Shown: piece after piece, positions 15,319 to 24,963 of the stretch
Numbering within the stretch: the first letter of the stretch is position 1
Layout of the letters: every line of letters begins with the position of its first letter
Assembly (NCBI GenBank): GCA_905234425.1
Contig: CAJOHR010000004.1
Coordinates: forward strand, 1 to 56,427
Source of the DNA: an uncultured Oscillospiraceae bacterium
GTDB lineage: Bacteria; Bacillota; Clostridia; Oscillospirales; Oscillospiraceae
Reading direction: 5' to 3'
DNA: 56,427 nt
Made by a program: the position numbers and the translations under genes
The notes under the pieces: model-generated
Told to the model about the DNA's origin: nothing
Database searches by the model: none
The model's input: only the letters and a program-made list of their open reading frames with translations

Positions 15319-16059
15319 CTATTGTTCGCGCTTCAAAATCGTCTCCACCATCTGAAGCTGCTCCGGCGTGTTGACGCCCACGATCTCCGCGCCCAGCTCC
15401 CGCTTGCACAGACTGAGCTTATAGCCCTTCTTCCTCATGTGCTCCGGCACGTCGGTGAGATAGTATTCGCCCTGGGCATTGTCGTCGGTGAGAAGCTCCA
15501 GGCACTCCAGGAGCTTTTTGCAGTCGAAGGCGTAGACGCCGGCGTTGAGCTCTTTGATTTCCTTCTGCTCCGGCGTGCAGTCCCGGTCCTCCACCACACG
15601 GAGAAAGCCGCCGCTGCCGTCCCGGAGGATTCTGCCGAAGGGCAGATCCAGGTTGGAGGTCCCGGTCAGGAAGGTGCAGTCCGCGCCCTCGGCCTCATGC
15701 TTTTGAAGCAGCGCCTCATAGGTCTCCTTTTTCAAAAGGGGCATATCGCCGCAGCACACCAGCACCGTTCCGTCGAAAGCTTGCAATTTCTCTCTGGCGC
15801 ACTGGACCGCGTGGCCCGTTCCCTTCTGGGGCACCTGCCAAACGATTTCGCATTCCTCAAACCTCGCCTTCACCTTTTCTCCCTGATACCCCACGACCAA
15901 AATCGTATCTTTGGGAGATAAAAAGCTGAGGGCTTCCAGCACATAATGGAGCATAGGCTGGCCGTTTACCTCCCGGAGCACCTTGGGCAGATCAAATTCC
16001 TCGGAGTGAAGCCGGGTGCCCTTTCCGGCTGCCAGAACCACCGCTTTTACGTTTCCCAT
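15319..16059 (-). CDS. GlmU-like nucleotidyltransferase, single domain
   Basis: A 246-residue protein matching the N-terminal uridylyltransferase half of GlmU: LAAGKGTRLHS, the QKGTGHAVQCA nucleotide loop (GTAHA in most GlmU) and the metal-binding CGDMPL. In GlmU this half makes UDP-GlcNAc from GlcNAc-1-P and UTP. The left-handed beta-helix acetyltransferase half is absent, so either another protein supplies that step or the enzyme acts on a different sugar phosphate. Start at ATG 16059 with GGAGG seven bases ahead, overlapping the end of deoC by 13 bases; an ATG at 16074 lacks a ribosome site. Confidence 0.82.
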   Translation of the reverse strand: MGNVKAVVLAAGKGTRLHSEEFDLPKVLREVNGQPMLHYVLEALSFLSPKDTILVVGYQGEKVKARFEECEIVWQVPQKGTGHAVQCAREKLQAFDGTVLVCCGDMPLLKKETYEALLQKHEAEGADCTFLTGTSNLDLPFGRILRDGSGGFLRVVEDRDCTPEQKEIKELNAGVYAFDCKKLLECLELLTDDNAQGEYYLTDVPEHMRKKGYKLSLCKRELGAEIVGVNTPEQLQMVETILKREQ

Positions 16060-16712
16060 GTGGATTCCTCCCATCCCTTCAAAATGGCGATACCGGCGCT
16101 GGCGCCGATCCGGTCGGCTCCCGCCTCCAGCATGGCCTTTGCGTCCGCCCAGGTCCGAATGCCGCCGCTGGCCTTCACCGGAATGCCGCCTGCGGATTGC
16201 TTCATCAGAGCCACGTCATGGGCTTTGGCGCCGCCGGCGGAAAAGCCCGTGGAGGTCTTGACAAAATCCGCTCCGGTGTTTTTCGCCGCCTGACAGGCCC
16301 GGACGATTTCCGGCTCCGTCAGCAGGCAGGTCTCCAGGATCACCTTCAAGGTCTGATCGGGGCAGGCGTTTCGGACGGCCTGAATGTCCGCCTCCACAGC
16401 CTCCCAGTCTCCGTCCTTCGCCCGGCCCACATCCAGCACCATGTCGATCTCCTGCGCGCCCAGGTCCGCCATGACTTTGGCCTCCGCCGCCTTGGCGACG
16501 GAGCAGCCCAGAGGAAAGCCCACCACCACGCAGAGCTTCACGTCTGTCCCGGCAAGGCATTCCTTTGCCAGCGCCGCCCGGCCGGAGTTGACGCAGACCG
16601 CGCCGAAGCCGTTTTCCACCGCTTCAGCGCACAGGGCCTTGATCTGTTCCGCTGTGGCGTCGGGCTTTAACAGGGTATGGTCGATTCTTTTCGCAAGCTC
16701 CTGTTTTGTCAT
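16047..16712 (-). CDS. deoC: Deoxyribose-phosphate aldolase
   Basis: A 221-residue class I aldolase that splits 2-deoxyribose-5-phosphate into glyceraldehyde-3-phosphate and acetaldehyde. Seen: IDHTLLKPDAT at the N-terminus, the Schiff-base lysine in DFVKTSTGF and the second lysine in VKASGGIR. The length is standard. The gene is the third of the mnmG operon, nine bases after tatD, and its 3' end overlaps the next gene. No deoxyribonucleoside catabolic partners (deoA, deoB, deoD) are nearby. Confidence 0.95.
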   Translation of the reverse strand: MTKQELAKRIDHTLLKPDATAEQIKALCAEAVENGFGAVCVNSGRAALAKECLAGTDVKLCVVVGFPLGCSVAKAAEAKVMADLGAQEIDMVLDVGRAKDGDWEAVEADIQAVRNACPDQTLKVILETCLLTEPEIVRACQAAKNTGADFVKTSTGFSAGGAKAHDVALMKQSAGGIPVKASGGIRTWADAKAMLEAGADRIGASAGIAILKGWEESTWET

Positions 16713-16721
16713 GCTTTCCCC

Positions 16722-17495
16722 TCACTTTCCAAGGTGGAAGAACCGGATGCCGTTCTCCGTGGTGATCCGGGCAACCTCCTCCAGGGTCATGCCCCTAATC
16801 TCCGCGATCTTCTTCGCCACCTCCGGCACATAGCCCGAGTGGTTCCGCCGTCCGCGATAGGGCACCGGGGCCAGATAGGGCGCGTCGGTCTCGATCATGA
16901 TCCGTTCCATGGGGATCGCCTCGATGGCCTCCAGGGCCCGGCGGGCGTTCTTAAAGGTGATCACGCCGGTGAAGCTCACGTACCAGCCCAGCTTTGTCAG
17001 CTCCACCGCCATCTCGGCGCTGCCGGAAAAGCAGTGGAACACGCCGGTCACATGGTCCGCATACTCCCGGACGATCTCCATGCAGTCCCCGTGGGCGTCA
17101 CGGTCGTGGACCACCACGGGCATGTCGAGCTCCGCCGCCATTTCCAGCTGCCGCCGGAACCAGTGCTTCTGTACATCGTGGGGCACGTCGTGATAGTAGT
17201 AATCCAGGCCGATCTCCCCGATGGCCACTACCTTTTTATGGCTGCACATCTGCCGGTACTGCTCCAGGTCCTCCTCGGTCATATCGCCCACGTTGCCGGG
17301 CCAGCCGCCCACCGCCGCGTAGATAAAGGGATACCGCTCCGCCAGAGCAATGGACGCCTGGGAGGAGGGAATGTCCGTGCCGATGGTGTTGATATAGGCA
17401 ATTCCCTCCCCGTGGATGGTGCGGAGCAGCTCGTCCCGGTCGGAATCGAACCGTCCGTCGTCATAGTGGGCATGGGTGTCGTAATACTGAATCAT
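16722..17495 (-). CDS. TatD-family metal-dependent hydrolase
   Basis: A 257-residue TIM-barrel hydrolase of the TatD DNase family. Metal ligands are in place: THAHYDD (first two histidines), GEIGLDYY (glutamate), VVVHDRDA and FHCFSG (histidines) and ETDAPYLAP (aspartate). One oddity is AVGGWPGNV, where relatives usually have a GxHP sequence. Family members act as 3'-5' exonucleases or D-tyrosyl deacylase-like enzymes. The start codon overlaps the mnmG stop by four bases (ATGA), so the two are translationally coupled. Confidence 0.92.
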   Translation of the reverse strand: MIQYYDTHAHYDDGRFDSDRDELLRTIHGEGIAYINTIGTDIPSSQASIALAERYPFIYAAVGGWPGNVGDMTEEDLEQYRQMCSHKKVVAIGEIGLDYYYHDVPHDVQKHWFRRQLEMAAELDMPVVVHDRDAHGDCMEIVREYADHVTGVFHCFSGSAEMAVELTKLGWYVSFTGVITFKNARRALEAIEAIPMERIMIETDAPYLAPVPYRGRRNHSGYVPEVAKKIAEIRGMTLEEVARITTENGIRFFHLGK

Positions 17496-19375
17496 ACATT
17501 GTTCTCCTTGCTTTTAAGCTCCAGATAGACCATCAGGACCGCCATGTCCGCCGGGCTGACGCCGCTGATGCGGGAGGCCTGGCCCAGATTGAGCGGACGG
17601 ACCGCATTCAGCTTCTGCCGTGCCTCCAGGCGAAGTCCGGATATGGACGCATAGTCGATGTCCCCGGGCAGGACCCGGTCCTCCTCCCGGCGGAACTGCT
17701 CCACCTGCTTTAACTGCCGGGCGATGTATCCCGCGTATTTCACCTGGATCTCCACCGCCTCCCGAACGTCCGCGCCCAGCGGAGGGCGGTCCGGGTCAAA
17801 GGGCTTTAAATCGTCGTATCGGACCTCAGGCCTGCGCAGCAGGTCGCCCATGCGGACGGAGCCCTGGACCGGGGCGGAACCCACAGCGGTCAAAAAAGCG
17901 TTCAGCTCCGGGCTCTCCGGCAGGCCGCAGGCCTCCAGTCTGGCCTTTTCTCTTCGGACCTGTTCGTATTTCTGTTCCACGGCCTCATAGCGCTCCCTGG
18001 ACACCAGCCCCACCCGGTATCCAATGGCCGTCAGCCGCTCGTCGGCGTTGTCCTGGCGGAGCATGAGCCGGTATTCCGTTCGGGAGGTCATCATCCGGTA
18101 GGGCTCGTTCGTTCCCTTGGTCACCAGGTCGTCGATCAGAGTGCCAATGTAGGCGTCGGAGCGGCGAAGGATCATGGGTTCCTCGCCCTTGAGGGCCAGC
18201 GCCGCGTTGACCCCGGCCACCAGCCCCTGGGCCGCCGCCTCCTCATAGCCGGAGGAGCCGTTGAACTGGCCGGCGCCATAGAGGCCCTTCACCTTCTTGC
18301 ACTCCAGAGTAGGCAGCAGCTCCATGGGGTCCACGCAGTCATATTCGATGGCGTAGGCCGGGCGCATCATTTCCGCGTGGCGGAGGCCCGGAATGGTGTG
18401 CATCATCTCGATCTGCACGTCCTCGGGCAGAGACGAGGAAAAGCCCTGGATGTACATCTCGTCGGTGCCCAGGCCGCAGGGCTCAATAAAGAGCTGGTGC
18501 CGGGATTTGTGGGGAAACCGGACGATCTTATCCTCAATGGAGGGGCAGTATCGCGGCCCCACACCCTCAATGACGCCGGAAAAGAGCGGGCTCCGGTGAA
18601 GGTTCTCCCGGATGACCCGGTGTGTCTCTTCGTTGGTATAGGTCAGATAGCAGACAGCTTGATTCTCCGGAATATGATCGGTGGAGAAGCTGAACGGAAC
18701 CGGAACCTCATCGCCGGGCTGGAGCTCCATTTCCGAAAGCTCCAGGCTCCGGAGATTCACCCGGGGCGGCGTGCCCGTCTTAAAGCGCCGGAGCCGCAGG
18801 CCCAGGGCGGTCAGGCTCTCGGAGAGGCCCTCCGCCGCGTGCATGCCGTCGGGGCCTGATGCATAGACGCACTCCCCGGTAATGACCCGGCCCTCCAGGT
18901 AGGTTCCCGTACAGAGGATCGCCGCCTTGACGGGATACAGAGCGCCCAGCCGGGTCTTTACGGCGGTCACAGCTCCGTTTTCCGTTCGGATCTCCGTGAC
19001 CATGGCCTGCTTCAGATCCAGATTGGGCTGGATTTCCAAGGCGTGCTTCATCCGCTCCTGATACTTCCGCCGGTCCGCCTGGGCCCGAAGGGAATGGACA
19101 GCGGGGCCTTTGCCCCGGTTCAGCACCCGGAACTGGATGCAGCTCTCGTCTGCCGCTCTGCCCATTTCGCCTCCCAGGGCGTCGATCTCCCGGACCAACT
19201 GGCCCTTTCCCGTGCCGCCGATGGCGGGATTGCAGGGCATGTTCCCCACGGCGTCCAGATTAATGGTGAAGATCACCGTTTTCATGCCAAGCCGGGCGGC
19301 GGCAAGCCCCGCCTCGATCCCGGCATGGCCCGCGCCGATGACCGCCACGTCATAGGCCTCCGTCCAATATTCCAT
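17492..19375 (-). CDS. mnmG: tRNA uridine-34 carboxymethylaminomethyl synthesis enzyme MnmG (GidA)
   Basis: A 627-residue FAD protein that, with MnmE, installs the cmnm5 group on wobble uridine. The N-terminal FAD loop [33 protein letters not shown] and [21 protein letters not shown] (split motif near residues 360-380) are family signatures, and the C-terminal helical domain is complete ([11 protein letters not shown]). Start at ATG 19375 behind AAGGTGA; a longer in-frame extension upstream has no ribosome site. mnmE is not in the window. It heads a five-gene minus-strand operon. Confidence 0.96.
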   Translation of the reverse strand: MEYWTEAYDVAVIGAGHAGIEAGLAAARLGMKTVIFTINLDAVGNMPCNPAIGGTGKGQLVREIDALGGEMGRAADESCIQFRVLNRGKGPAVHSLRAQADRRKYQERMKHALEIQPNLDLKQAMVTEIRTENGAVTAVKTRLGALYPVKAAILCTGTYLEGRVITGECVYASGPDGMHAAEGLSESLTALGLRLRRFKTGTPPRVNLRSLELSEMELQPGDEVPVPFSFSTDHIPENQAVCYLTYTNEETHRVIRENLHRSPLFSGVIEGVGPRYCPSIEDKIVRFPHKSRHQLFIEPCGLGTDEMYIQGFSSSLPEDVQIEMMHTIPGLRHAEMMRPAYAIEYDCVDPMELLPTLECKKVKGLYGAGQFNGSSGYEEAAAQGLVAGVNAALALKGEEPMILRRSDAYIGTLIDDLVTKGTNEPYRMMTSRTEYRLMLRQDNADERLTAIGYRVGLVSRERYEAVEQKYEQVRREKARLEACGLPESPELNAFLTAVGSAPVQGSVRMGDLLRRPEVRYDDLKPFDPDRPPLGADVREAVEIQVKYAGYIARQLKQVEQFRREEDRVLPGDIDYASISGLRLEARQKLNAVRPLNLGQASRISGVSPADMAVLMVYLELKSKENNV

Positions 19376-19405
19376 CGCTTTCACCTTCGCACTGTAGTAA
19401 AGGCG

Positions 19406-19434
19406 ATTATACCATGATCCCCGGCGCTTTGCCA
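19406..19434 (-). promoter_or_regulatory. Probable promoter of the mnmG operon
   Basis: Minus strand TATAAT (19406-19411) with a weak -35 TGGCAA 17 bases upstream (19429-19434). It is divergent from the pyr promoter. Confidence 0.5.
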
Positions 19435-19451
19435 CTGTTTTCTTCGCTTTC

Positions 19452-19480
19452 TTTACTTTCCGGGCCCGGCATGGTATACT
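19452..19480 (+). promoter_or_regulatory. Sigma-A promoter of the pyr operon
   Basis: TTTACT (19452-19457), 17 bases, TATACT (19475-19480). The short leader shows no PyrR-type attenuator stem. Confidence 0.65.
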
Positions 19481-19518
19481 GAGACAAGAATACTAAGATC
19501 GGGAAGGAAGTGTTTCCC

Positions 19519-20448
19519 ATGTCAATGGACGTGCTTCAGGAAAAGATCCGACAGAAGAAAAATCCCACCGTGGCCGGGCTGGACCCCAGGCTGGAATTCA
19601 TCCCCGCGCACATTCTGCAGGAAGCGTACGATCAGTACGGTCATACCCTCCAGGGGGCTGCGGAGGCCTATCGCCTGTTCTGCCGCGGCCTCATCGACGC
19701 CCTTCACGATGTGGTGCCGGCGGTCAAGCCCCAGAGCGCCTATTTTGAGGTTCTTGGCAGCGCCGGGATCGCCGTGCTGGAGGAGCTTTGCGCCTACGCA
19801 AAAAGTCAAGGGCTCTATGTGATCATGGATGCCAAGCGGGGCGATATCGGTTCCACCTGTGAGGCCTACGCCAGCGCCTATCTGGGCGGCGTCCAGGTGG
19901 GCGATCAGATCATTTCTCCCTTTGACTGCGACTCCGTCACCGTCAACGGTTACCTGGGCACCGACGCTCTGAAGCCCTTTACCACCCTGTGTAAGGCGCG
20001 GAACAAGTCCATTTTCCTGCTGGTGAAGACCTCCAACCAAAGTTCCCGGGAGCTCCAGGATCTCATTGCCGGTGATCGTGTGGTCCACACGGTGGTGGCG
20101 GATCTGGCCATCCGTCTGACGGACAAGGAGCAGCTCATGGGCGCCTCCGGCTGGTCCGCCATCGGCGCGGTGGTTGGCGCCACCCATCCCAAGGATCTGA
20201 AGGCCCTGCGGGAGAAGTACCAGAAGCTGTTCTTCCTGGTGCCGGGATATGGCGCCCAGGGCGGAAAGGCCAAGGACGTGCAGTATGCCTTTGACCGGTT
20301 CGGTCATGGCGCCGTCGTCAACTCCTCCCGGGGCATCATGTGCGCCTGGCAGAAAACGGGCGGCGACGGTCACGACTTCATGGACGCCGCCAGAGCGGAG
20401 GCCATCCGTATGCGGGATGATATCGGCCGTTTTGTGACGGTCCTTTGA
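19519..20448 (+). CDS. pyrF: Orotidine 5'-phosphate decarboxylase, type 2
   Basis: A 309-residue OMP decarboxylase of the longer bacterial subfamily, making UMP in the last step of pyrimidine synthesis. The catalytic lysine/aspartate motif is DAKRGDIGST, and TVAGLDPRLE opens the barrel; VPGYGAQGG is the phosphate loop. Start taken as ATG 19519, nine bases after GGAAGGA; GTG 19510 and ATG 19525 are alternatives. It is the first gene of pyrFKD, followed by pyrK after 13 bases. Confidence 0.95.
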   Translation: MSMDVLQEKIRQKKNPTVAGLDPRLEFIPAHILQEAYDQYGHTLQGAAEAYRLFCRGLIDALHDVVPAVKPQSAYFEVLGSAGIAVLEELCAYAKSQGLYVIMDAKRGDIGSTCEAYASAYLGGVQVGDQIISPFDCDSVTVNGYLGTDALKPFTTLCKARNKSIFLLVKTSNQSSRELQDLIAGDRVVHTVVADLAIRLTDKEQLMGASGWSAIGAVVGATHPKDLKALREKYQKLFFLVPGYGAQGGKAKDVQYAFDRFGHGAVVNSSRGIMCAWQKTGGDGHDFMDAARAEAIRMRDDIGRFVTVL

Positions 20449-20461
20449 CAGGAGAAAACCT

Positions 20462-21220
20462 ATGGAACGAATTGCAAACGCAACGGTGACGGCTCTGAAG
20501 GCCGGACCGGTATATACGATATTAGAATTATGTCAGCCCGAAATGGCCAGTGACGCCTGTCCCGGACAATTTCTTCACATCAAATGCGAGGGCTTTTCCC
20601 TCCGGCGGCCCATCTCCATTGCCGGGGTCACGGGGGATCGTTTGACGCTGGTGTTTGAGACCAAAGGCGGCGGCACGATCTGGCTCTCCCAGCGGCGTCC
20701 CGGTGACATTCTCGACGTACTGGGTCCCCTTGGAAACGGTTTCCCGGCAGAGTCGGGTCCCTGCCTGCTGGTGGGCGGCGGCGTGGGCGTTCCGCCCATG
20801 CGCTTCTGCGCCCAGCGGTTTTCCGGCTGCGACGCGGTTTTGGCCTTCCGGTCCTCGGATCGGGCGCTGCTGACGGAGGACATGGACGCCCTCTGCGGAG
20901 AGGCTATGGTCATGACCGACGACGGTTCTCTTGGAACGAAAGGCTTTGCCGCCCAGGGTGTAGCGGCCATGCTGGCGAAGAAGGCTTACAGCGCTGTTTT
21001 TGCCTGCGGACCGAAGATCATGCTGAAAACCACGGTAGAGGCCTGCCGGAAAGCCGGCGTCCCCTGCTGGGTGTCCCTGGAGGAGCGGATGGGCTGTGGT
21101 CTGGGCGCCTGCCTCACCTGCGCCACCCCTATTCGGAGCGAGGATGGAACCACACTGATGCAGGAGGTCTGCAAGGACGGCCCCGTCTTCCGGGGCGAGG
21201 AGGTGATCTGGGATGTCTGA
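20462..21220 (+). CDS. pyrK: Dihydroorotate dehydrogenase B, electron-transfer subunit
   Basis: A 252-residue FAD/[2Fe-2S] protein that passes electrons from the PyrD subunit to NAD+. Seen: the flavin-binding LRRPISIAG, the nucleotide-binding GGGVGVPPM, and the C-terminal iron-sulfur ligands in GCGLGACLTC followed by a fourth cysteine in EVCKDGP. The gene overlaps pyrD by 8 bases, as usual for this heterotetramer. The presence of PyrK identifies the dehydrogenase as class 1B. Confidence 0.95.
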   Translation: MERIANATVTALKAGPVYTILELCQPEMASDACPGQFLHIKCEGFSLRRPISIAGVTGDRLTLVFETKGGGTIWLSQRRPGDILDVLGPLGNGFPAESGPCLLVGGGVGVPPMRFCAQRFSGCDAVLAFRSSDRALLTEDMDALCGEAMVMTDDGSLGTKGFAAQGVAAMLAKKAYSAVFACGPKIMLKTTVEACRKAGVPCWVSLEERMGCGLGACLTCATPIRSEDGTTLMQEVCKDGPVFRGEEVIWDV

Positions 21221-22124
21221 TCTGCGTGTGAATCTGGCGGGGCTGGAACTCCGGAATCCCATTGTCTCCGCCTCGGGGACCTTCGGCTTTGGCCGGGAGT
21301 ATGCGGCCTTCTATCCCCTTTCCCGGCTGGGCGCCGTGTCCGCCAAGGGCTTGACGCTGCTGCCTCGCAGCGGAAACATGCCTCCCCGGATCGCGGAGAC
21401 GCCCTCGGGCATGCTCAACAGTGTGGGACTTCAGAATCCCGGCGTAGAGGGCTTCCTCCGGGAGGAGCTTCCCTGGCTGAAGGAGCAGGGCACAAAGGTC
21501 ATCGTGAATCTCTCCGCCGGTACCGTGGAGGAATTCGGACAGATGGCGGAGATGCTCTCGGTGGATGGCGTGGATCTGCTGGAGGTCAACATCTCCTGTC
21601 CCAACGTGAAATGCGAGGGTCTGGCCTTTGGGACCAGGCCGGAGACGGCCCAGGCCGCCACGGAGGCCGTGAAAACACATACCCATCTGCCGGTCATGGT
21701 GAAGCTGAGTCCCAACGTGACGGACATCACCGAGATCGCCCGGGCGGCAGAGGCCGGTGGAGCCGACGCCCTCTCCCTCATCAACACTCTATTGGGCATG
21801 CGGATCGACCTGAACACCCGCAGGCCCATTCTGAAAAACAACACCGGCGGTCTCAGCGGTCCGGCGGTGCTTCCCGTAGCTGTCCGGTGCATCCATCAGG
21901 TCCATCAGGCCGTGAAGCTTCCCATTCTCGGAATGGGCGGCGTCATGACAGGGGCGGACGCCGCGGAGCTGATGATGGCGGGCGCCTCCGCCGTGGCTGT
22001 GGGAACCGCCATTCTGACGGACCCTCTGGCGCCCGTGCGCATTCTGGACGAGCTGGACCGGTTCTGCGACGATCGCGGCATTTCAGAGGTCCGGTCTCTC
22101 ACCGGGACCCTGGAGGTCTGGTGA
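21213..22124 (+). CDS. pyrD: Dihydroorotate dehydrogenase B, catalytic subunit
   Basis: A 303-residue FMN barrel enzyme that oxidises dihydroorotate to orotate. The catalytic cysteine is in LEVNISCPNVK, typical of class 1 enzymes. Other signatures are NPIVSASGTFGFG, LSPNVTDI, NTGGLSGPA and GMGGVMTGADA for FMN-phosphate binding. It works with PyrK, encoded just before with an 8-base overlap. The next gene starts one base after its stop. Confidence 0.96.
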   Translation: MSDLRVNLAGLELRNPIVSASGTFGFGREYAAFYPLSRLGAVSAKGLTLLPRSGNMPPRIAETPSGMLNSVGLQNPGVEGFLREELPWLKEQGTKVIVNLSAGTVEEFGQMAEMLSVDGVDLLEVNISCPNVKCEGLAFGTRPETAQAATEAVKTHTHLPVMVKLSPNVTDITEIARAAEAGGADALSLINTLLGMRIDLNTRRPILKNNTGGLSGPAVLPVAVRCIHQVHQAVKLPILGMGGVMTGADAAELMMAGASAVAVGTAILTDPLAPVRILDELDRFCDDRGISEVRSLTGTLEVW

Positions 22125-22125
22125 C

Positions 22126-23268
22126 ATGACGACAATTTATCTGATTCGCCACGGGGAGGCTGAAGGCAACCTGTACCGGCTGATGCACGGCCAGTACGAC
22201 AGCGACCTCACCGCCTTGGGCTACGCCCAGGCGGAAAAGCTGGGAGAACGCTTCCGGAATGTGCCTCTGGACGCGGTATACACCAGCGACCTCCATCGGG
22301 CGGCCGCCACGGTTGCTCCTATCTGCCGGGTTCAGGGCCTCCCGCTCCATCTGGACCGGCGGCTCCGGGAAATCCAAATGGGCGTCTGGGAGAACGTGCC
22401 CTTCGGAAACGCCCTGGCAGATGAACGGGCCCTGTTTGAGACCTTTACCTATCATCCTCTGGACTGGCACATCGACGGATCCGAGGATTTCCGAGACCTG
22501 TCCCAGCGGGGCATCGCCGCCCTCCGTGACATTGCCGCCCGCTATCCGAACGGTTCTGTGGCGGTGGGGGCCCATTTCGTGATTATCAAAGCCATTCTGG
22601 GCGGGCTGTTTACGGGGCTGGATCATCCGGAGGAGATTCCGCGGCTTCGAAACACCAGCATCACCACCCTCACGGCGGAGAACGGAGCGTTTACTCTGAA
22701 GTCTGTGGACGACGCGGACCATTTGCCGCCGGAGCTGCTTCGGCTCCCCTCGGGTAAAAACCTCTGCTTCCGGCCCATGGGGCAGGATGCGGCGGAGGAG
22801 TATATCCGTTATCGGAAGGACGCCTGGGAGGTGGTCTACGGCGACCTGAAGGGTTTCGACGGCTCCGGCTTCTGGCTGGACGCCCAGCGGTCCATCGGGC
22901 CCGATCCGGAGGCCATGGTGGTGGCCTATCTGGAGGGCCGCCCCGTGGGCATGCTTCAGCTCAATCCCGCCAGAGACGCCAATAAGGGCGTGGGTTACAT
23001 CCCCTTTGTCTATCTCCGGGAGGCATGGCGGCACCAGGGGCTGGGGATCCAGCTCATCGGCCACGCCGTGAAGTTCTACCGGCGCCTGGGCCGGAAAAAG
23101 CTCCAGCTCTCCGTCTACCCCGGCAACACAAACGCCCTGGGATTCTACCGCAAATTCGGCTTCACCCAGGTGAAAAAGCACCGGGGCCGCTTCGGCCACC
23201 TGCTGCTCATGGAAAAGGACATCCGTGTGCCGGGACTCCCCAAGGATATCAGAACCCTGGCAGAATAG
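22126..23268 (+). CDS. Histidine phosphatase fused to GNAT acetyltransferase
   Basis: A 380-residue two-domain protein. Residues 1-200 are a phosphoglycerate-mutase-like histidine phosphatase: IRHGEAEGN gives the phosphorylated histidine, followed by TSDLHRAAAT and REIQMGVWE; the second histidine is in VGAHFVIIK. Residues about 215-370 are a GNAT N-acetyltransferase with the acetyl-CoA loop WRHQGLGIQLI and the NALGFYRKFGF signature. The gene starts one base after pyrD and is the last of the pyr transcript, ending at a terminator. The substrates are unknown. The fusion suggests that dephosphorylation and acetylation act on one metabolite, which is inference. Confidence 0.85.
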   Translation: MTTIYLIRHGEAEGNLYRLMHGQYDSDLTALGYAQAEKLGERFRNVPLDAVYTSDLHRAAATVAPICRVQGLPLHLDRRLREIQMGVWENVPFGNALADERALFETFTYHPLDWHIDGSEDFRDLSQRGIAALRDIAARYPNGSVAVGAHFVIIKAILGGLFTGLDHPEEIPRLRNTSITTLTAENGAFTLKSVDDADHLPPELLRLPSGKNLCFRPMGQDAAEEYIRYRKDAWEVVYGDLKGFDGSGFWLDAQRSIGPDPEAMVVAYLEGRPVGMLQLNPARDANKGVGYIPFVYLREAWRHQGLGIQLIGHAVKFYRRLGRKKLQLSVYPGNTNALGFYRKFGFTQVKKHRGRFGHLLLMEKDIRVPGLPKDIRTLAE

Positions 23269-23272
23269 ACTT

Positions 23273-23298
23273 CGCCGCCCGTTTCCGGGCGGCGGTTT
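23273..23298 (+). terminator. Terminator of the pyr operon
   Basis: A perfect 9-bp GC stem (23273-23281 with 23286-23294), TTTC loop and a short T run. Confidence 0.8.
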
Positions 23299-23327
23299 AT
23301 TCTCCCTTCCGACAGCTTTTTCATTGT

Positions 23328-24827
23328 TTATTCAAGCGTGTCTGTCTGTGGCTCCGCATACAGAATGACCTCCACCGTATCGCCGGGACGGAGGTCAAAA
23401 TTCCCGCCGGCACGGAATACGAAATCCACATGGCCGTTGCCCTGGGTCCGCCACAGGTCTCCCGTGACGTTCTCCCCGTTGACAATCACCCGGAACCGCT
23501 CCCCCACAGCTTCACGGACCTCGTCTGTATTGGAATAATCATCGGTTTCCGCGGCAGATGGGACAGGCAGCGCGGTCAAGGCCCTGAACAGGCGGGGAAT
23601 CAGGCCATCCTCAAACTGCCCGGAATAAAACGAAGCCGTCACCGTTACCGCCGGGTCCGTTTCCACCGACAGGAGCATGCAGGGCTCCGGCGCCAGCGAC
23701 ATGGAGCGCCCGGCGCGGTCCTCACGAACCGTAAAAACGGCGGAGAGAGAATCATCGGTTGCGGTGACAGAATCCGGGATACCGGCTGCGCCGCCGCTTT
23801 TCACTTCCTCTCCCGTGTTCAGGTCAAGCGTTTCGGTGGTCTCCCCGTCCCGGGTGTATCCGGTGATGACGAGCTGACCGGGCTCATTCCCAAAGGCAAC
23901 GGATTCCAGCCGCTGGAACCCGGAAAGATCAAGCCTCCGCCTGCCGCCCTTTGCATAGACCACATACATATCCAATTCATCTCCATGGGGAAGCCCCTGG
24001 AACCTGCCGTACGTCACGTAATAGTCCCTATTCTGAAGATGGTCGGTCTCCCGGTAGAGAAAGCGTTCCTCCAGGAGCTTTATCAGCTCCTCTGGGGAAT
24101 AGGGGCACATAGACACGCCATCATGGCCGATGCTCTTGGGAGCCCTGTCGTAGAGCCGGACAAAGGTGGCGATGCACTGCTCCCGGGTATAGTGTTTCGT
24201 GGGGCTGAATTTGTTGTTCTCCACGCCGTTCATGACCCCCCAAAGAGCCATCTGCCCGATGCCGGACCGGGCCCATTCGGGAAACAGGCCGCTGTCCGCG
24301 TAGGCGGCGGCAAGCCGTTCGAGGTCATCCCGGTTTTCTTCCGATTCCCTTTCGCCCGTATATGCGCAATATGCGTTCAGCAGCAGTCTGGCGCTCTCCT
24401 GCCGGGTAATGGGCCGATCCGGCTCAAACAGGTTGTTCCCCACGCCGTCCACCAGATCCACGGACCGGGCCACGGTCACAAAGGGGTCCTCGCAGTCGGA
24501 AAAGGGCTCGACCAGGGCGGGATTGTCCTGATAATAGATGCGGTACAGCAGGGCGTAATCGTCCAGGCTGCAATGATACTGCATGGCGGAGAAATACAGT
24601 GCGATTTTGGCAAACTCCGCCCGTGTGATATCGCTGGTGTAATCCCCAAGGAGTTCCTCCGGCACAAAGCCCAGGGTGATCGCCCGCCGGATCTCCTGGC
24701 GGGCCCAGACAGAGCAGCCCTCCAACACAGCGGTTTCCCCCATGGGATCGTCCGCGGCCAAACCATTTGCGGCGCAAATCCCGAAACACATGGACAGACA
24801 CAGTACCAGTGATAACAGCCTTTTCAT
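23328..24827 (-). CDS. Secreted SLH-domain protein
   Basis: A 499-residue exported protein with a signal peptide (LLSLVLCLSMCFGICAANG). The first half holds three SLH-like units: ITRAEFAKIALYFSA, then VDLVDGVGNNLFEPDRPITRQE (seen as two pieces), and WGVMNGVENNKFSPTKHYTREQ. The second half is beta-rich with no family I know; it begins with LEERFLYRETDHL and ends near FDLRPGDTVEVIL. It is probably a wall-bound surface protein. Start at ATG 24827 behind AAAGGAT; ATG 24836 is possible. It is convergent with the pyr operon. Confidence 0.75.
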   Translation of the reverse strand: MKRLLSLVLCLSMCFGICAANGLAADDPMGETAVLEGCSVWARQEIRRAITLGFVPEELLGDYTSDITRAEFAKIALYFSAMQYHCSLDDYALLYRIYYQDNPALVEPFSDCEDPFVTVARSVDLVDGVGNNLFEPDRPITRQESARLLLNAYCAYTGERESEENRDDLERLAAAYADSGLFPEWARSGIGQMALWGVMNGVENNKFSPTKHYTREQCIATFVRLYDRAPKSIGHDGVSMCPYSPEELIKLLEERFLYRETDHLQNRDYYVTYGRFQGLPHGDELDMYVVYAKGGRRRLDLSGFQRLESVAFGNEPGQLVITGYTRDGETTETLDLNTGEEVKSGGAAGIPDSVTATDDSLSAVFTVREDRAGRSMSLAPEPCMLLSVETDPAVTVTASFYSGQFEDGLIPRLFRALTALPVPSAAETDDYSNTDEVREAVGERFRVIVNGENVTGDLWRTQGNGHVDFVFRAGGNFDLRPGDTVEVILYAEPQTDTLE

Positions 24828-24862
24828 ACGGATCATCCTTTCCTTTTTGCAGAATCTGTTTG

Positions 24863-24878
24863 CTGTGATCCATCACAG
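24863..24878. promoter_or_regulatory. Palindrome CTGTGAT-CC-ATCACAG
   Basis: A perfect inverted repeat of two 7-base arms around CC, in the leader of the SLH gene 36 bases before its start. It resembles CRP/FNR-family half-sites (TGTGA/TCACA) but with a 4-base rather than 6-base centre. Confidence 0.4.
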
Positions 24879-24963
24879 TCTCTATATATATAGACGAAAA
24901 AGCGCAGAATACTGCTGCAATGACAAAGAATCCTTTCGATTTGCGTGATTCTCCTCCTTCTTC

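Noticed and set aside
23025..24812. Long plus-strand frame across the SLH gene and the end of the phosphatase-GNAT gene
   Set aside because: It is antisense to a protein with a signal peptide and SLH repeats and runs through the pyr terminator.
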